The notes: generated by a model from the sequence alone, not told the origin. A stretch of DNA of 9,923 nt from Prolixibacteraceae bacterium (GCA_003450125.1 DMFR01000398.1:4146-14068), one strand, 5' to 3'; positions 1-6,945 are shown, numbered from the stretch's first letter. Numbers and translations: made by a program.

Positions 1-57
1 GCAAACATGCTTCCAGAATTTGGAAGAAATATTGATCACCATTTTTTTGAATTATAA
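1..57 (+). CDS. Possible 3' end of a gene entering from the left (weak)
   Basis: Frame 1 is open from the first base to a TAA at 55-57 and would encode the C-terminal tail ANMLPEFGRNIDHHFFEL. A second frame (from base 2) stays open to about 181 but encodes only a low-complexity Ile/Phe/Leu/Asn run typical of AT-rich DNA. Both are cut by the window edge, and the base composition here already resembles the AT-rich spacer. I do not recognise either tail. The frame 1 reading is slightly more protein-like, but this could simply be non-coding DNA. Confidence 0.2.
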   Translation, partial: ANMLPEFGRNIDHHFFEL

Positions 58-413
58 AATTATTCTTAACACCTTCATATCCCTCTCGCAGTTCCTTTTA
101 GGGTTTATACTAATATTCGTAATTAAAACTTTTCTACAAAACAAAATTATTGAGAACAACGGTATATTTGTTGTATTCTAATTATTGAATCTTGTATAAT
201 TCCCACTTTTAAAACTCAATTTATTAAAGAAAATTGCTTTTCTAAGTTTAATTATTTGGCTTTATTTCCCTCTATTAAAGATAGTTTCATTTGTAAACTA
301 TCAAATTATAGGAATGATATTATTGTTACTAAACTTTAAAACCTACCTCCGCAGAGCTTCCCATTTTCCTACAAAATTCGTACCTTCGAGGCTCAATTTC
401 ATGATTAAATTAT
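58..413. other. AT-rich spacer upstream of tex
   Basis: About 355 bases with no convincing gene on either strand. It is much richer in A and T than the flanking coding DNA. An 8-bp perfect hairpin (GATAGTTT at 280-287, AAACTATC at 295-302, 7-base loop) is visible, but no T-tract follows it in either direction, so I do not call it a terminator. A -7-like box near 381 is listed separately. Confidence 0.6.
381..388 (+). promoter_or_regulatory. Candidate -7 element for tex
   Basis: TACCTTCG matches the Bacteroidota -7 consensus TAnnTTTG at all but one position and lies 25 bases before the tex ATG, a sensible leader length. No clear TTG -33 element is visible 17-23 bases upstream, so the call rests on the -7 box alone. 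Confidence 0.4.
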
Positions 414-2552
414 ATGGATCAGAAAATTATACGATTAATTTCTCAAATGGTTAGCGTTGAGGAGTCACAGGCAGGAAATACCATTCAGTTGCTCGATGAA
501 GGTGCAACAGTGCCTTTTATTGCCCGATACCGGAAGGAACGTACCGGGAGCCTGGATGAGGTTCAGATAGAATCGATCAAGGAGGCAAAGGAAAAAATGG
601 AGGAAATGCTTAAACGTAAGGAAACCATCTTGAAAACCATTCAGGAACAGGATTTACTGACGGCTGACCTACAAAAACGTATTGAGGATTGTTTTGATCC
701 AACGGAATTGGAAGACATTTACCTGCCTTATAAACCTAAACGCAGAACCCGGGCAGCGATTGCACGTGAAAAGGGATTGGAACCTCTGGCAAAAATCATC
801 CTGAAGCAAAATGAAACTGATCTTGAACGGAAGGCCAATGCCTTTTTGGGAGAAGGGGTTGAATCCGTGGATGAGGCCTTGTCGGGAGCTCGCGATATAG
901 TAGCAGAATGGATCAATGAAAATGAAAAAGCAAGATCCATCATACGGCGTGTATTTGAATCTGAAGCCATTGTTACCAGTAAACTGATTAAAGGGAAAAA
1001 CGAGGATGAAGCCGCCAAATACAACGATTATTTTGATTGGAATGAACCTTTAAAGAAATGCCCGTCTCACCGCTTGCTGGCTATGCGCCGAGGTGAAAAT
1101 GAAGGATTTCTGCGCGTTTCTGTTTCACCTCAAAGTGACGAGGCTGGGTTGCGTTTGAAACGGTTTTTTATTCACAGCAACAATGCTTGTACTGATCAGA
1201 TGGATTTGGCCATCAGTGATGCCTATAAAAGACTGCTCGAACCTTCCATTGAAACTGAATTTGCAAATTCATCAAAGGAGAAGGCTGATGATGAGGCCAT
1301 TCGCGTTTTTGCAGAAAACATGAGGCAGTTGCTTCTCTCAGCTCCATTGGGTCAAAAGCGGGTGTTGGCCATCGATCCGGGTTATCGAAGTGGATGTAAG
1401 GTGGTATGTCTCGATGCCCAGGGAAATCTATTGCACAATGAAACCATTTATCCGCATAAACCTCAGGAAGAAATCAAACAGGCTGCACGGAAAATCAGTT
1501 CACTGGTAAGTTCTTACCAGATTGAGGCCGTTGCTATTGGGAATGGTACAGCAAGCAGGGAAACAGAACAATTCATCAAAAAACTTCATTATGACCGCGA
1601 CCTTCAGGTCTTTGTGGTTTCAGAAGACGGCGCTTCTATCTATTCGGCCTCTAAAATCGCCCGTGAAGAGTTTCCCCAATACGATGTCACAGTTCGTGGT
1701 GCAGTTTCCATTGGCCGCCGATTAATGGACCCGCTTGCGGAACTGGTTAAGATTGATCCTAAATCCATTGGCGTTGGTCAATATCAGCATGATGTGGATC
1801 AGAAAAAGTTAAAAAACAGTCTGGATAAGGTAGTAGAATCATGTGTGAACCTTATTGGAGTGAATGTAAATACGGCCTCCAAACATTTGTTGACCTATAT
1901 TTCAGGACTGGGACCACTGTTAGCACAAAATATAGTGGATTACCGGAAGGAAAACGGGCCTTTCATGGCTAGAACTGATATTCAGAAAGTTCCACGCATG
2001 GGGGCAAAAGCCTTTGAGCAATCTGCCGGTTTTCTGCGAATTCCTGAAGCTACGAATCCTTTGGATAAAACTGCAGTCCATCCTGAATCATATCATGTCG
2101 TCGAAAAGATGGCCAAGGATTTGAAATGCAGCATCCAGGAATTAATATCAGTGGAGGAGTTTCAAAAACAGATCGTCTTGTCAGATTATGTGACTGATAA
2201 AACAGGTTTGCCCACCCTGCAGGATATCAAACGTGAATTGGCCAAGCCAGGAAGAGATCCCAGGCAGAGTATCAAGATTTTTGAATTTGCACCGAATATC
2301 TTTAAAGTCGAAGATATTGAAGTTGGGATGGTCCTTCCGGGAATTGTAACCAACATCACCAAATTCGGGGCTTTTGTTGATGTGGGAGTTAAACAGGATG
2401 GCTTGATACATGTATCACAAATGGCTGACCGCTATATTAGCGATCCAGCCGAAATCGTCAAAATACACCAGCATGTACATGTCAAAGTCATTGAACTCGA
2501 TTTGCAAAGAAAACGAATTCAATTAAGCCTCAAACAGGTAACACAGAATTAG
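414..2552 (+). CDS. tex: Tex family RNA-binding protein (S1 domain)
   Basis: A 712-residue full-length Tex protein, an RNA-binding factor of the transcription accessory family related to eukaryotic Spt6. It is cytoplasmic and thought to act on RNA near transcribing polymerase. The order matches the family: an N-terminal helical Tex-N region (about 1-190, with the conserved PYKPKRRTRA at 105-114), a YqgF/RuvX-like RNase H fold beginning at VLAIDPGYRSGCKV (317-330), the GVGQYQHDV signature (453-461), helix-hairpin-helix elements around ISGLGPLLAQNIV (496-508), and a C-terminal S1 domain (about 638-708, with FGAFVDVGVKQDGLIHVSQM at 651-670). The length is usual for Bacteroidota and somewhat shorter than the enterobacterial protein. 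The first ATG of the frame is used, 25 bases after a -7-like box. Its stop overlaps the end of the opposing pspC gene by 4 bases, so no terminator fits between them. Whether the YqgF fold is catalytic cannot be judged here; in Tex it is generally regarded as inactive. Confidence 0.97.
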   Translation: MDQKIIRLISQMVSVEESQAGNTIQLLDEGATVPFIARYRKERTGSLDEVQIESIKEAKEKMEEMLKRKETILKTIQEQDLLTADLQKRIEDCFDPTELEDIYLPYKPKRRTRAAIAREKGLEPLAKIILKQNETDLERKANAFLGEGVESVDEALSGARDIVAEWINENEKARSIIRRVFESEAIVTSKLIKGKNEDEAAKYNDYFDWNEPLKKCPSHRLLAMRRGENEGFLRVSVSPQSDEAGLRLKRFFIHSNNACTDQMDLAISDAYKRLLEPSIETEFANSSKEKADDEAIRVFAENMRQLLLSAPLGQKRVLAIDPGYRSGCKVVCLDAQGNLLHNETIYPHKPQEEIKQAARKISSLVSSYQIEAVAIGNGTASRETEQFIKKLHYDRDLQVFVVSEDGASIYSASKIAREEFPQYDVTVRGAVSIGRRLMDPLAELVKIDPKSIGVGQYQHDVDQKKLKNSLDKVVESCVNLIGVNVNTASKHLLTYISGLGPLLAQNIVDYRKENGPFMARTDIQKVPRMGAKAFEQSAGFLRIPEATNPLDKTAVHPESYHVVEKMAKDLKCSIQELISVEEFQKQIVLSDYVTDKTGLPTLQDIKRELAKPGRDPRQSIKIFEFAPNIFKVEDIEVGMVLPGIVTNITKFGAFVDVGVKQDGLIHVSQMADRYISDPAEIVKIHQHVHVKVIELDLQRKRIQLSLKQVTQN

Positions 2553-2749
2553 AAGGACTTCTCTTCCGGGATGATGGCCCACATAATCAGGTAGGCAATC
2601 AGCCCGGGAAAGCCGACGCTTGCAATTGACAGAATTACATACACAATTCGAATGATGGTTGGATCGACATCGAAATAATCTCCTATTCCTGCCAAAACCC
2701 CGGCAACCATTTTGTCCCTCGACCTGGTCAATCTTTTGCGGATGGTCAT
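2549..2749 (-). CDS. PspC-domain small membrane protein
   Basis: A 66-residue protein consisting almost entirely of a PspC domain. A basic N-terminus (MTIRKRLTRSRDKMVAGVLA) leads to the GIGDYFDVDPTIIRIVYVIL core (21-40), and a second hydrophobic stretch follows (about 45-61, FPGLIAYLIMWAIIPEE). PspC in enterobacteria is an inner-membrane member of the phage-shock envelope-stress response. Stand-alone short PspC proteins are common and mostly uncharacterised, and no pspA, pspB or pspF is present here, so the stress role is only by family. Its ATG overlaps the stop of the upstream 87-residue gene as ATGA, which predicts translational coupling. Its stop overlaps the tex stop on the other strand by 4 bases. 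Confidence 0.9.
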   Translation of the reverse strand: MTIRKRLTRSRDKMVAGVLAGIGDYFDVDPTIIRIVYVILSIASVGFPGLIAYLIMWAIIPEEKSF

Positions 2750-3009
2750 AATTTGTCACCCTCCCCGTCGTCTTCAAAATAATTGTCCTGATTCTCCAGT
2801 TCGGTCTCCAGGAACTCTTCGGCTTCTGTCAGCAGTTCTGCGATAAGGCCTTTATCATCCGGTTCATCATCAATCCAATGAATTTCCTGATTTAAAGAGA
2901 AGTCTTCAATATCACTTCCAACAATAAATCTTGGAAATTCATTGTGAACAACATAGATAAAATCAGGCATTTCCTGAGAATTGTCGGCAAGTAAAAATTT
3001 TGGTAGCAT
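2746..3009 (-). CDS. Small acidic hypothetical protein coupled to PspC
   Basis: An 87-residue soluble-looking protein with no signal peptide or membrane segment. The N-terminal half looks folded (MLPKFLLADNS, then FIYVVHNEFPRFIVGSD at 17-33). The C-terminal half is very acidic (EAEEFLETELE, then a DNYFEDDGEGD tail) with no basic counterweight. I do not assign a function. The N-terminal motif is reminiscent of short conserved hypothetical proteins in Bacteroidales, but that is memory and not a search. It is the first gene of a two-gene unit: its TGA overlaps the pspC ATG (shared ATGA at 2746-2749). A perfect TAnnTTTG box lies 30 bases upstream of its ATG, which supports this start. A role linked to the PspC protein, such as a soluble partner, is inferred from coupling only. 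Confidence 0.85.
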   Translation of the reverse strand: MLPKFLLADNSQEMPDFIYVVHNEFPRFIVGSDIEDFSLNQEIHWIDDEPDDKGLIAELLTEAEEFLETELENQDNYFEDDGEGDKL

Positions 3010-3301
3010 ATAATTCGTTGTATTGGTTAATTGATAAACAAATTTAGAGAAAAAACAGGATTAATACATTAAATTGCATCTAATTTACAATGTTAATTTT
3101 TAAAAGTGCAATTTATTAGCTGAACCCGCTGTTTGATCAATTTGAAGGTTCAATTTCAAAAATAAAGATAGTTTTTTTTAACATACCATCTTATTGAAAG
3201 TAGAAAATCTGTACCTTTATTTATACATTCTTTCATGTTTGTATTTCTATTTCTTGATAAATAGAATTTACTTTGCAGGCTTTATTTAAACCATCAAAAA
3301 T
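3010..3301. other. Divergent AT-rich intergenic region
   Basis: A 292-base gap between the leftward acidic protein-pspC unit and rightward dapF. No gene is seen in it. It holds the leftward -7 box at 3039-3046. A 9-bp perfect inverted repeat (TAAATTGCA at 3070-3078, TGCAATTTA at 3107-3115, 28-base spacer) could be an operator or chance in such AT-rich DNA. Toward dapF, TTTG at 3238-3241 is followed 20 bases later by a poor TAGAATTT, and TACCTTTA at 3212-3219 lacks a well-spaced TTG. I cannot choose a dapF promoter with confidence. Confidence 0.5.
3039..3046 (-). promoter_or_regulatory. -7 element for the acidic protein-pspC operon
   Basis: Read on the minus strand this is TAAATTTG, an exact match to the Bacteroidota -7 consensus TAnnTTTG, with its downstream end 29 bases from the ATG at 3009. 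No TTG lies at the expected -33 distance. It divides the gap between the divergent pspC unit and dapF. Confidence 0.5.
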
Positions 3302-4135
3302 ATGATGCAATTTCAAAAAATGCATGGTCTGGGAAACGATTTTATCTTTCTCAATAACATAGATCTTTTAAAATATGACCTTCAGACATTGGCCATTCAA
3401 TTGTGTAACAGAAATACAGGGGTTGGGGCCGATGGGATTGTACTGATCATCCCTTCCAAAAAGGCTGATATACGAATGCGCATCATCAATGCTGATGGCA
3501 GCGAGGCCAATATGTGCGGAAACGCTATCCGGTGTTTTGCCAAATTGGTTTATGAAACCGGGATGATCCCAAAAGACTCATTCACCATTGAAACTTTTGC
3601 AGGAACGATCATTCCAGAATTAATCATTGAAGATGAAATTGTCAAAGCGGTTCGCGTCAATATGGGTGAACCCAGGCTCACAAGGGCTAATATCCCAATG
3701 CTTGGTAAAAAAACAACCAAGGTGATTGATGTGCCTTTGAAAGTTGGCAAAAAGACATTTCACATTACCAGTTTATTGATGGGGGTTCCTCATACCATGG
3801 TGTTTGTAGATGACCTTGATCAAACAGATACAGTGGCTATTGGAAAACTAATTGAGAAAAATCCTATTTTCCCCAAAGGAACCAATGTGAATTTCGTGCA
3901 GGTAATCAACGACAGAGAGATCAAAGTCCGCACTTGGGAAAGAGGGGCTGGCAGCACGTTGGCTTGTGGAACTGGAAGTTGTGCCTCTGCAGTAGCTGCT
4001 GCTTTAACGGGCAAGACAGGCCGACAAGTGACCGTTCATCTGGCTTTGGGCGACTTGTTCATCGAATGGATTGATGAAAATGTATTTATGACAGGCCCAG
4101 CTACTACTGTTTTTTCAGGCGAAATTGAAATTTAA
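3302..4135 (+). CDS. dapF: Diaminopimelate epimerase
   Basis: A 277-residue DapF, which interconverts LL- and meso-diaminopimelate by a cofactor-independent two-cysteine mechanism. This supplies lysine and the peptidoglycan cross-linking residue in the cytoplasm. The N-terminal MHGLGNDF (7-14), the first active-site cysteine in NMCGNAIRCFAKL (Cys72), the TWERGAGSTLACGTGSCASA block (211-230) carrying the second active-site cysteine (Cys222), and GTNVNFV (193-199) are all present. The length is normal. The frame opens with two consecutive ATGs; the second (3305) gives MQFQKMHGLGNDF, closer to the usual N-terminus, so either may be used. No Shine-Dalgarno is visible. No other lysine-pathway gene is adjacent. 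Its 3' end faces the permease gene across only 14 bases. Confidence 0.97.
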   Translation: MMQFQKMHGLGNDFIFLNNIDLLKYDLQTLAIQLCNRNTGVGADGIVLIIPSKKADIRMRIINADGSEANMCGNAIRCFAKLVYETGMIPKDSFTIETFAGTIIPELIIEDEIVKAVRVNMGEPRLTRANIPMLGKKTTKVIDVPLKVGKKTFHITSLLMGVPHTMVFVDDLDQTDTVAIGKLIEKNPIFPKGTNVNFVQVINDREIKVRTWERGAGSTLACGTGSCASAVAAALTGKTGRQVTVHLALGDLFIEWIDENVFMTGPATTVFSGEIEI

Positions 4136-4149
4136 CTTCAGTAAGTTCT

Positions 4150-5676
4150 TTATGCTTTAGGCTGATTACGTAATTTGCTCTTTTTGATTCCGTAGGTGAA
4201 ATAGATAATGAATCCCAAGGCCATCCATACAATGAGCCTTAGCCAGGTTTCCCAGGGAAGTGAAAACATCTGCAAAAAGCAGATCCCAGCACCCAGGATC
4301 GGTACCAGGGGAACAAACGGGGTTTTGAACGTTCTTTTAAGATCCGGCCTTTTGACCCTCAGGATAATTACCCCGATGCATACAATGGCAAATGCCAATA
4401 ACGTTCCTATGGATACCAGTTCACCCAGGATGTTGATAGGAAGTATACCTGCCAAAATTAAGGCGATAAAACCGGTTATAAGTGTGCTCACATAAGGCGT
4501 TTTAAATCGGGAATGGATTCTTGAAAAGACTGGGGGCAATAAGCCGTCCCTGGACATGGAAAAGAAAATGCGTGGCTGTCCCATCAGCATGACCAATATC
4601 ACGGAACTCAAACCGGCAATGGCTGCAATTTTAATAATAGGTCGAAGCCAGAATAAGCCCGATCCCATGGCATTTACACCAACGGCAATAGGGTCGGCCA
4701 CATTTAAAAACGTATAGCTCACGATTCCTGTCAGGACGATGGCCACCAGGATGTATAGAATTGTTGAAATCCCAAGCGACCCCAAAATACCAACGGGCAT
4801 GTCCTTCTGAGGGTTCTTTGCTTCCTGGGCAGCTGTAGAAACGGCATCAAACCCAATGTAGGCAAAGAAGATTACAGCTGCACCCCTGAAAATTCCACTC
4901 CAGCCATAATGACCCCAGGTACCTGTATTCTCAGGAATGAAAGGATGCCAGTTGGCCTTATTGACGAAAAATACTCCAATGCCTATGAATAGCAGGATGA
5001 CAAAAACTTTAATAAAGACCATCACATTATTGAACCTGGCTGATTCCCGGATGCCGATCAGCAACAAAATGGTGATGGTAGCCACAATAAACATGGCCGG
5101 TAGATTTAATATGGCTGCCTGATGAGGCAGATTGCTGACGGCTATTCCTGTATCTGCCAGGTTCTTGGTCAACTCCGGTGTCAGTAAATTCCATCCGACC
5201 TTGGGTATTTCTACCAAAACAGATCCCCACGCGGCTGTAAACTGAGCCGGTATAACGATTCCAAAATCTTTCAGAAAGCTCACTACATAACCCGACCAAC
5301 CAACGGCAACGGTAGAGGCTGCGAACAGATATTCCAGAATTAGATCCCAGCCAATGATCCAGGCTACAAATTCGCCCATGGTGGCATAAGCATAGGTGTA
5401 GGCGCTTCCGGAGATGGGTATCATCGAAGCAAACTCGGCATAGCATAAACCTGCAAACAAACACGCCATACCTGAAATCAGAAAGGAAATGACAATGGCA
5501 GGGCCTGCATACTGGGCTGCTGCCTGTCCGGTGAGTACAAATATCCCGGCACCGATAACTGCTCCAATACCGAGAGTGGTTAAGTTCGTTGCACTCAAAG
5601 TCTTTCTTAATCCGTGATCAGATTCTGATTCAGTCCGTAATTGTGAAATGGGCTTTGTAAGAAATAATTTCGACAT
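4150..5676 (-). CDS. APC superfamily amino-acid permease (CAT/YfnA-like)
   Basis: A 508-residue inner-membrane secondary transporter of the amino acid-polyamine-organocation superfamily, expected to import amino acids by cation symport or exchange. A 30-residue polar N-terminus leads to the first membrane helix with the substrate-backbone-binding motif GIGAVIGAGIFVLTG (36-50). At least 12 hydrophobic segments follow. Segment 7 and the loop after it show the family motif FFAYIGFDAVSTAAQEAKNP (270-289), and GQPRIFFSMSRDGLLP (366-381) is also typical of the cationic amino acid transporter subgroup. Substrate cannot be read from sequence: members carry Lys/Arg, branched-chain or small amino acids. 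The gene is monocistronic, with a strong -7 box 23 bases upstream of its ATG and its stop 14 bases from the dapF stop. A low-complexity gap of over 500 bases lies upstream. Confidence 0.93.
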   Translation of the reverse strand: MSKLFLTKPISQLRTESESDHGLRKTLSATNLTTLGIGAVIGAGIFVLTGQAAAQYAGPAIVISFLISGMACLFAGLCYAEFASMIPISGSAYTYAYATMGEFVAWIIGWDLILEYLFAASTVAVGWSGYVVSFLKDFGIVIPAQFTAAWGSVLVEIPKVGWNLLTPELTKNLADTGIAVSNLPHQAAILNLPAMFIVATITILLLIGIRESARFNNVMVFIKVFVILLFIGIGVFFVNKANWHPFIPENTGTWGHYGWSGIFRGAAVIFFAYIGFDAVSTAAQEAKNPQKDMPVGILGSLGISTILYILVAIVLTGIVSYTFLNVADPIAVGVNAMGSGLFWLRPIIKIAAIAGLSSVILVMLMGQPRIFFSMSRDGLLPPVFSRIHSRFKTPYVSTLITGFIALILAGILPINILGELVSIGTLLAFAIVCIGVIILRVKRPDLKRTFKTPFVPLVPILGAGICFLQMFSLPWETWLRLIVWMALGFIIYFTYGIKKSKLRNQPKA

Positions 5677-5698
5677 ACAGGTTATTATTAATTAGTCA

Positions 5699-5706
5699 CA
5701 AAAATA
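5699..5706 (-). promoter_or_regulatory. -7 element for the permease gene
   Basis: On the minus strand this reads TATTTTTG, an exact TAnnTTTG match, with its end 22 bases before the ATG at 5676. Exactly 19 bases upstream lies TTT rather than TTG, so the -33 half is weak. Confidence 0.5.
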
Positions 5707-5783
5707 ACCTTTTCAAGTTAATAAAAAAGTATTTGATAGTCAGAGCCCTTCAATTCCAAGAAATCGTTGAACAAATAGCAAGA

Positions 5784-5817
5784 TTTGATCTAAAATGAAA
5801 AATTCTTTGTACCTTCA
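5784..5817 (+). promoter_or_regulatory. Possible rightward promoter facing the palindrome
   Basis: TTTG at 5784-5787 and TACCTTCA at 5810-5817 (two positions off TAnnTTTG) are separated by 22 bases, within the 17-23 spacing reported for Bacteroidota promoters. No gene lies downstream on the plus strand before the palindrome 108 bases away. Such AT-rich sites occur by chance, so this is a suggestion only. Confidence 0.2.
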
Positions 5818-5924
5818 GTTGCAGGTAAATTTTATGGCAGTAACCAACGGGGCAGAAGTGGAAATAGGGCTGTTCATTTCTGACTTTCAAAAAAGCCCCT
5901 TGTAAACTTCCATAAATAACCGGG

Positions 5925-6059
5925 TAGGGTTCCAGTCGTATCTTGTGTATACCTTGTGTATACCTTGTGTGTATCTTCTGTATATATGAACACACAAGGT
6001 ATACACAAGGTACACACAAGGTACACACAAGGTATACACAAGATACGAATGGAACCCTA
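5925..6059. repeat. 135-bp palindrome with arms of 11-bp tandem units
   Basis: The arms 5925-5985 and 5999-6059 (61 bases each, 13-base loop 5986-5998) pair along their whole length with three mismatches (5935/6049, 5960/6024, 5978/6006) and two G-T pairs (5974/6010, 5985/5999). The ends are TAGGGTTCCA and its complement. Inside, each arm is a tandem array of an 11-bp unit, GTATACACAAG or GTACACACAAG. Four units read leftward (5942-5952, 5953-5963, 5964-5974, 5975-5985) and four rightward (5999-6009, 6010-6020, 6021-6031, 6032-6042). A fifth rightward, slightly changed unit is in the loop (5988-5998). The 11-bp period is about one helical turn, so protein sites on the units would lie on one face of the DNA. 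As RNA either strand would fold into a very long hairpin. No T-tract follows, no target-site duplication is seen, and no transposase is near. The role is unknown. Confidence 0.93.
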
Positions 6060-6235
6060 TGGGGATAGGATCCGGTCAGCAGGTATTTCTGGAGCCCAGT
6101 TTTCTTCATGACCATGCGGACCACTGATATTGAAATAGAACAACCGGGGATGAGAAGATTTTATCAAACTGATCAAAACTCAGAATAGGACAACCGGAAC
6201 CTTTAAACAGGATTGGAATTGAGTGTATAAGCCTT

Positions 6236-6883
6236 TTAAGCTTTCCTTTTGGCGAAAACCAATTTGGCCACTGTAAAGAAGAACGGGATGAGCGTTACGA
6301 TGATTAAGCCCAAGAAAATCAGTTCAAAATTATCCTGTATCCAGATGATTTCTCCCAGGAAATATCCAATTAGGGTAAAAAATGGCACCCAAATCACTGA
6401 TCCGATCAGGGTATCCCTTCCGAATTCAGGATAATTAAATTTTACGGTTCCCGCCAGGAAAGGGATGTAAGTCCTTATTACAGGAAAAAACCTTCCTATG
6501 ATGATGGACCTTCTTCCATACTTCTCATAAAATAAGCGGGTTTGGATAATGGATTTTACAAGGTATTTTTTTATAAATTTATTCTGGCTGTGTTCAATTC
6601 TATCGCCTATGATTCTGCCAATGCCATAATTGAAATAATTTCCTGCGATGGCTGCCATGATTAGGATTGGCACCAGGAGCATGATGTTGAGCTTGGAGGA
6701 AGCTGCAATAACCCCGGCGGAGAATAGCAGCCCGTCGCCCGGAAGGAAGGGAAAGACAATTAATCCGGTTTCAAGAAAAATAATTAAAAACAACACCAGA
6801 TAAGCTTCAAACACATTTGCCGATACAATGGAATAAAGGGCTTGGTTGGTATGAAACAGTATTTCGTAAATTTCGTTCATCAT
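6236..6883 (-). CDS. DedA family membrane protein
   Basis: A DedA (SNARE-associated/VTT domain) integral membrane protein. Family members are linked to lipid-carrier flipping and membrane homeostasis, but the substrate of this one is unknown. Counting from the start chosen here, it shows an N-terminal hydrophobic helix ending in ETG (38-40), the re-entrant motif FPFLPGDGLLFSAGVIA (44-60), the second signature GRFFPVIRTYIPFLAG (130-145) with the conserved arginines and prolines, and two C-terminal hydrophobic helices before a basic tail. The frame is open to an ATG at 6943, but a promoter-like box (6912-6919) lies inside that extension and the added residues look unlike the family. I therefore place the start at the ATG ending at 6883 (215 residues; the next ATG at 6880 is equally good). 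It is transcribed alone, downstream of the pyrimidine operon's terminator-like hairpin. Confidence 0.92.
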   Translation of the reverse strand: MMNEIYEILFHTNQALYSIVSANVFEAYLVLFLIIFLETGLIVFPFLPGDGLLFSAGVIAASSKLNIMLLVPILIMAAIAGNYFNYGIGRIIGDRIEHSQNKFIKKYLVKSIIQTRLFYEKYGRRSIIIGRFFPVIRTYIPFLAGTVKFNYPEFGRDTLIGSVIWVPFFTLIGYFLGEIIWIQDNFELIFLGLIIVTLIPFFFTVAKLVFAKRKA

Positions 6884-6911
6884 TGTTTGCTGAATATTTA
6901 TTATCGTTTTA

Positions 6912-6945
6912 TAAAGGTAAAAAACGAATAATGTAATTTTCACAA
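6912..6945 (-). promoter_or_regulatory. Candidate dedA promoter
   Basis: On the minus strand TTG (6943-6945) is followed after 23 bases by TACCTTTA (6912-6919), close to the Bacteroidota TTG/TAnnTTTG pattern at the upper limit of spacing. Transcription would begin near 6905, about 20 bases before the ATG at 6883 and downstream of the ATG at 6943. The -33 half sits in the loop region of the hairpin at 6927-6972. Confidence 0.45.

Larger units (their letters stand above)
5677..6235. other. 559-bp intergenic region with a large palindrome
   Basis: No gene is supported here. The region holds the permease promoter at its left end, a possible rightward promoter (TTTG at 5784-5787, 22-base gap, TACCTTCA at 5810-5817), the 135-bp palindrome of 11-bp units at 5925-6059, and a loose 14-base direct repeat, AATAGAACAACCGG (6134-6147) and AATAGGACAACCGG (6184-6197), differing at one base. 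A 36-codon plus-strand frame (5795-5905) and a 124-codon minus-strand frame (5750-6124) exist but look accidental. No clear terminator is seen downstream of the dedA stop. Confidence 0.6.

Noticed and set aside
280..302. 8-bp hairpin in the tex upstream spacer as a terminator
   Set aside because: No T-run follows on either strand, and such stems are expected occasionally in DNA this rich in A and T.
401..454. 17-codon frame overlapping the start of tex
   Set aside because: It starts within about 10 bases of the expected transcript start and overlaps tex out of frame; nothing suggests translation.
4134..4147. AACTT-CAGT-AAGTT hairpin between dapF and the permease gene
   Set aside because: Five mostly A-T pairs and no proper T-tract; too weak to call a terminator.
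5027..5464. 145-codon minus-strand frame inside the permease gene, and similar long frames inside tex, pyrB and dapF
   Set aside because: They are out-of-frame shadows of genes whose own frames show clear family motifs throughout.
5795..5905. 36-codon plus-strand frame upstream of the palindrome
   Set aside because: Short, with no ribosome site and no recognisable sequence; its ATG lies upstream of the possible -7 box, so that promoter could not express it.
5925..6059. CRISPR array reading of the 11-bp repeats
   Set aside because: Units are only 11 bp, contiguous without spacers and reverse direction at the centre; no cas genes are nearby.
5750..6124. 124-codon minus-strand open frame through the palindrome
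   Set aside because: Its middle is just the translation of the 11-bp repeats (Cys/Val/Tyr/Leu runs), the flanks show no family resemblance, and the repeat period is not a multiple of three, so no protein repeat is maintained.
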